Assembly (NCBI GenBank): GCA_007129985.1
Contig: SKUL01000306.1
Span: 1-7,168 of the forward strand
Direction: 5' to 3'
DNA length: 7,168 nt
From: Flavobacteriales bacterium
GTDB taxonomy: Bacteria > Bacteroidota > Bacteroidia > Flavobacteriales_D > SKUL01
The notes under the pieces were generated by a model that saw only the letters and a list, made by a program, of their open reading frames with translations, was not told the DNA's origin and did not search any database. This document shows, in pieces, positions 6,648-7,168 of this stretch. The translations under genes and the position numbers were made by a program. Position 1 is the stretch's first letter. Each line of letters opens with the position of its first letter.

Positions 6648-7168
6648 TAAAAGTGGTTGGGCACAAACATCAGGTAGCTCAAAACCATGATGATGCCGAA
6701 ATCCGGAAGCCCCATACCAAATGCCACGTAAAGGTGAAACAGGGCTCCGGCTAGCAACAACGGGCCCTTTGTTTTTCTGAACCATACCAGCACCGGAAAC
6801 AGCAACTGGTAAGCCAGCGCAAACCACGTGGCCATGCGGCCCAATGCACGACTTTCACCAAAAACCTCCATCAACCTGGGGTGGCTAAACTCCCGAATGT
6901 GCAACACGTAATATACGGCCTCACCACTGAGCCAGTGGGTGCCCTGAAGTTTGTACAAACCTGCAAACAAATACACCACAATCAGTTGCAGCTTGCATGC
7001 TAAAAGGAACAAATTGTTCAGCACGTTGCTTTGCAAGGAGGTCTTTCCATCGGGCATGAAAATGAAGTAAAACAAAAACATCAGCAACAGGGTATGTCCG
7101 CCAGTGATGTACAGATGTGCCCTTGCAAAAAGAATCAGCGTGGTGAGGTAAATCATTACCGAGGCAAG
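6590..7168 (-). CDS. HTTM-like membrane protein (partial, 5' end outside window)
   Basis: The frame stays open through base 7168, so the in-frame ATG at 7156 is internal and the true start lies to the right. The visible 192 codons hold several hydrophobic helices and the segment V-Y-L-F-A-G-L-Y-K-L-Q-G-T-H-W-L-S-G-E-A, typical of the C-terminal half of HTTM / vitamin K-dependent gamma-carboxylase-like proteins (horizontally transferred transmembrane domain). In this family the pattern 'F-A-G-x-x-K-L ... W-x-x-G-x-A' recurs, but most bacterial members have no known reaction. The N-terminal helices, where carboxylase catalytic residues would be judged, are missing, so I do not claim carboxylase activity. 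It is convergent with glyA and overlaps its last 58 bp. Confidence 0.77.
   Translation of the reverse strand, partial: LASVMIYLTTLILFARAHLYITGGHTLLLMFLFYFIFMPDGKTSLQSNVLNNLFLLACKLQLIVVYLFAGLYKLQGTHWLSGEAVYYVLHIREFSHPRLMEVFGESRALGRMATWFALAYQLLFPVLVWFRKTKGPLLLAGALFHLYVAFGMGLPDFGIIMVLSYLMFVPNHFYQGFTNSALLKRGKALIRS

Noticed and set aside
7154..7156. ATG at 7156 as true start of the HTTM-like gene
   Set aside because: The frame remains open upstream to the window edge and the family has further N-terminal helices, so the gene is cut by the window.

Overview
The window looks like chromosomal DNA from a member of the Bacteroidota, probably a free-living Flavobacteriia- or Sphingobacteriia-like organism. 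Three observations point there. The promoter candidates carry the TAnnTTTG -7 element typical of the phylum and lack Shine-Dalgarno-led starts. The serine hydroxymethyltransferase has Bacteroidota-like sequence (D-I-S-H-P-S-G around the PLP aspartate). A compact exosortase sits beside a tiny protein ending in a P-I-D-G-G / membrane helix / basic tail sorting signal. This is inferred from recognition, not from a database search.

Left half (1-3862, minus strand): a polysaccharide-export operon read right to left. A Wzc-type chain-length regulator fused to a bacterial tyrosine (BY) kinase (3862-1487) is followed by an ABC exporter with fused membrane and ATPase domains (1409 to beyond base 1). 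The kinase ends in a striking tail of ten Tyr-Gly dipeptides encoded by an 18-bp tandem repeat. The exporter has no ATG at its expected N-terminus and appears to start at TTG.

Centre (3863-4079): a divergent regulatory region of 217 bp. Each side has a TAnnTTTG element, and each has a dyad symmetry placed where the -33 element should be. The plus-strand one is a perfect 8-bp inverted repeat centred on the TTG of the -33 box.

Right of centre (4080-5329, plus strand): a tight three-gene exosortase module. It consists of a 67-aa secreted peptide with a C-terminal sorting signal, a 182-aa exosortase with Cys88/Arg129/His148, and a 161-aa four-helix membrane protein whose GTG start overlaps the exosortase stop by 4 bp. 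The predicted substrate is almost nothing but signal peptide plus sorting signal, so the released product would be only about 17 residues, with two cysteines in a Pro/Gly-rich stretch. Its divergent position next to the polysaccharide-export genes fits the known association of exosortases with extracellular polysaccharide, so a peptide that is attached to or sorted with the capsule is a reasonable hypothesis.

Right end (5358-7168): glyA (serine hydroxymethyltransferase, housekeeping) follows after 28 bp with its own possible promoter. It runs convergently into an HTTM-like membrane protein gene on the minus strand, and the two coding regions overlap tail to tail by 58 bp. I see no RNA genes, insertion sequences, CRISPR arrays or clear intrinsic terminators.
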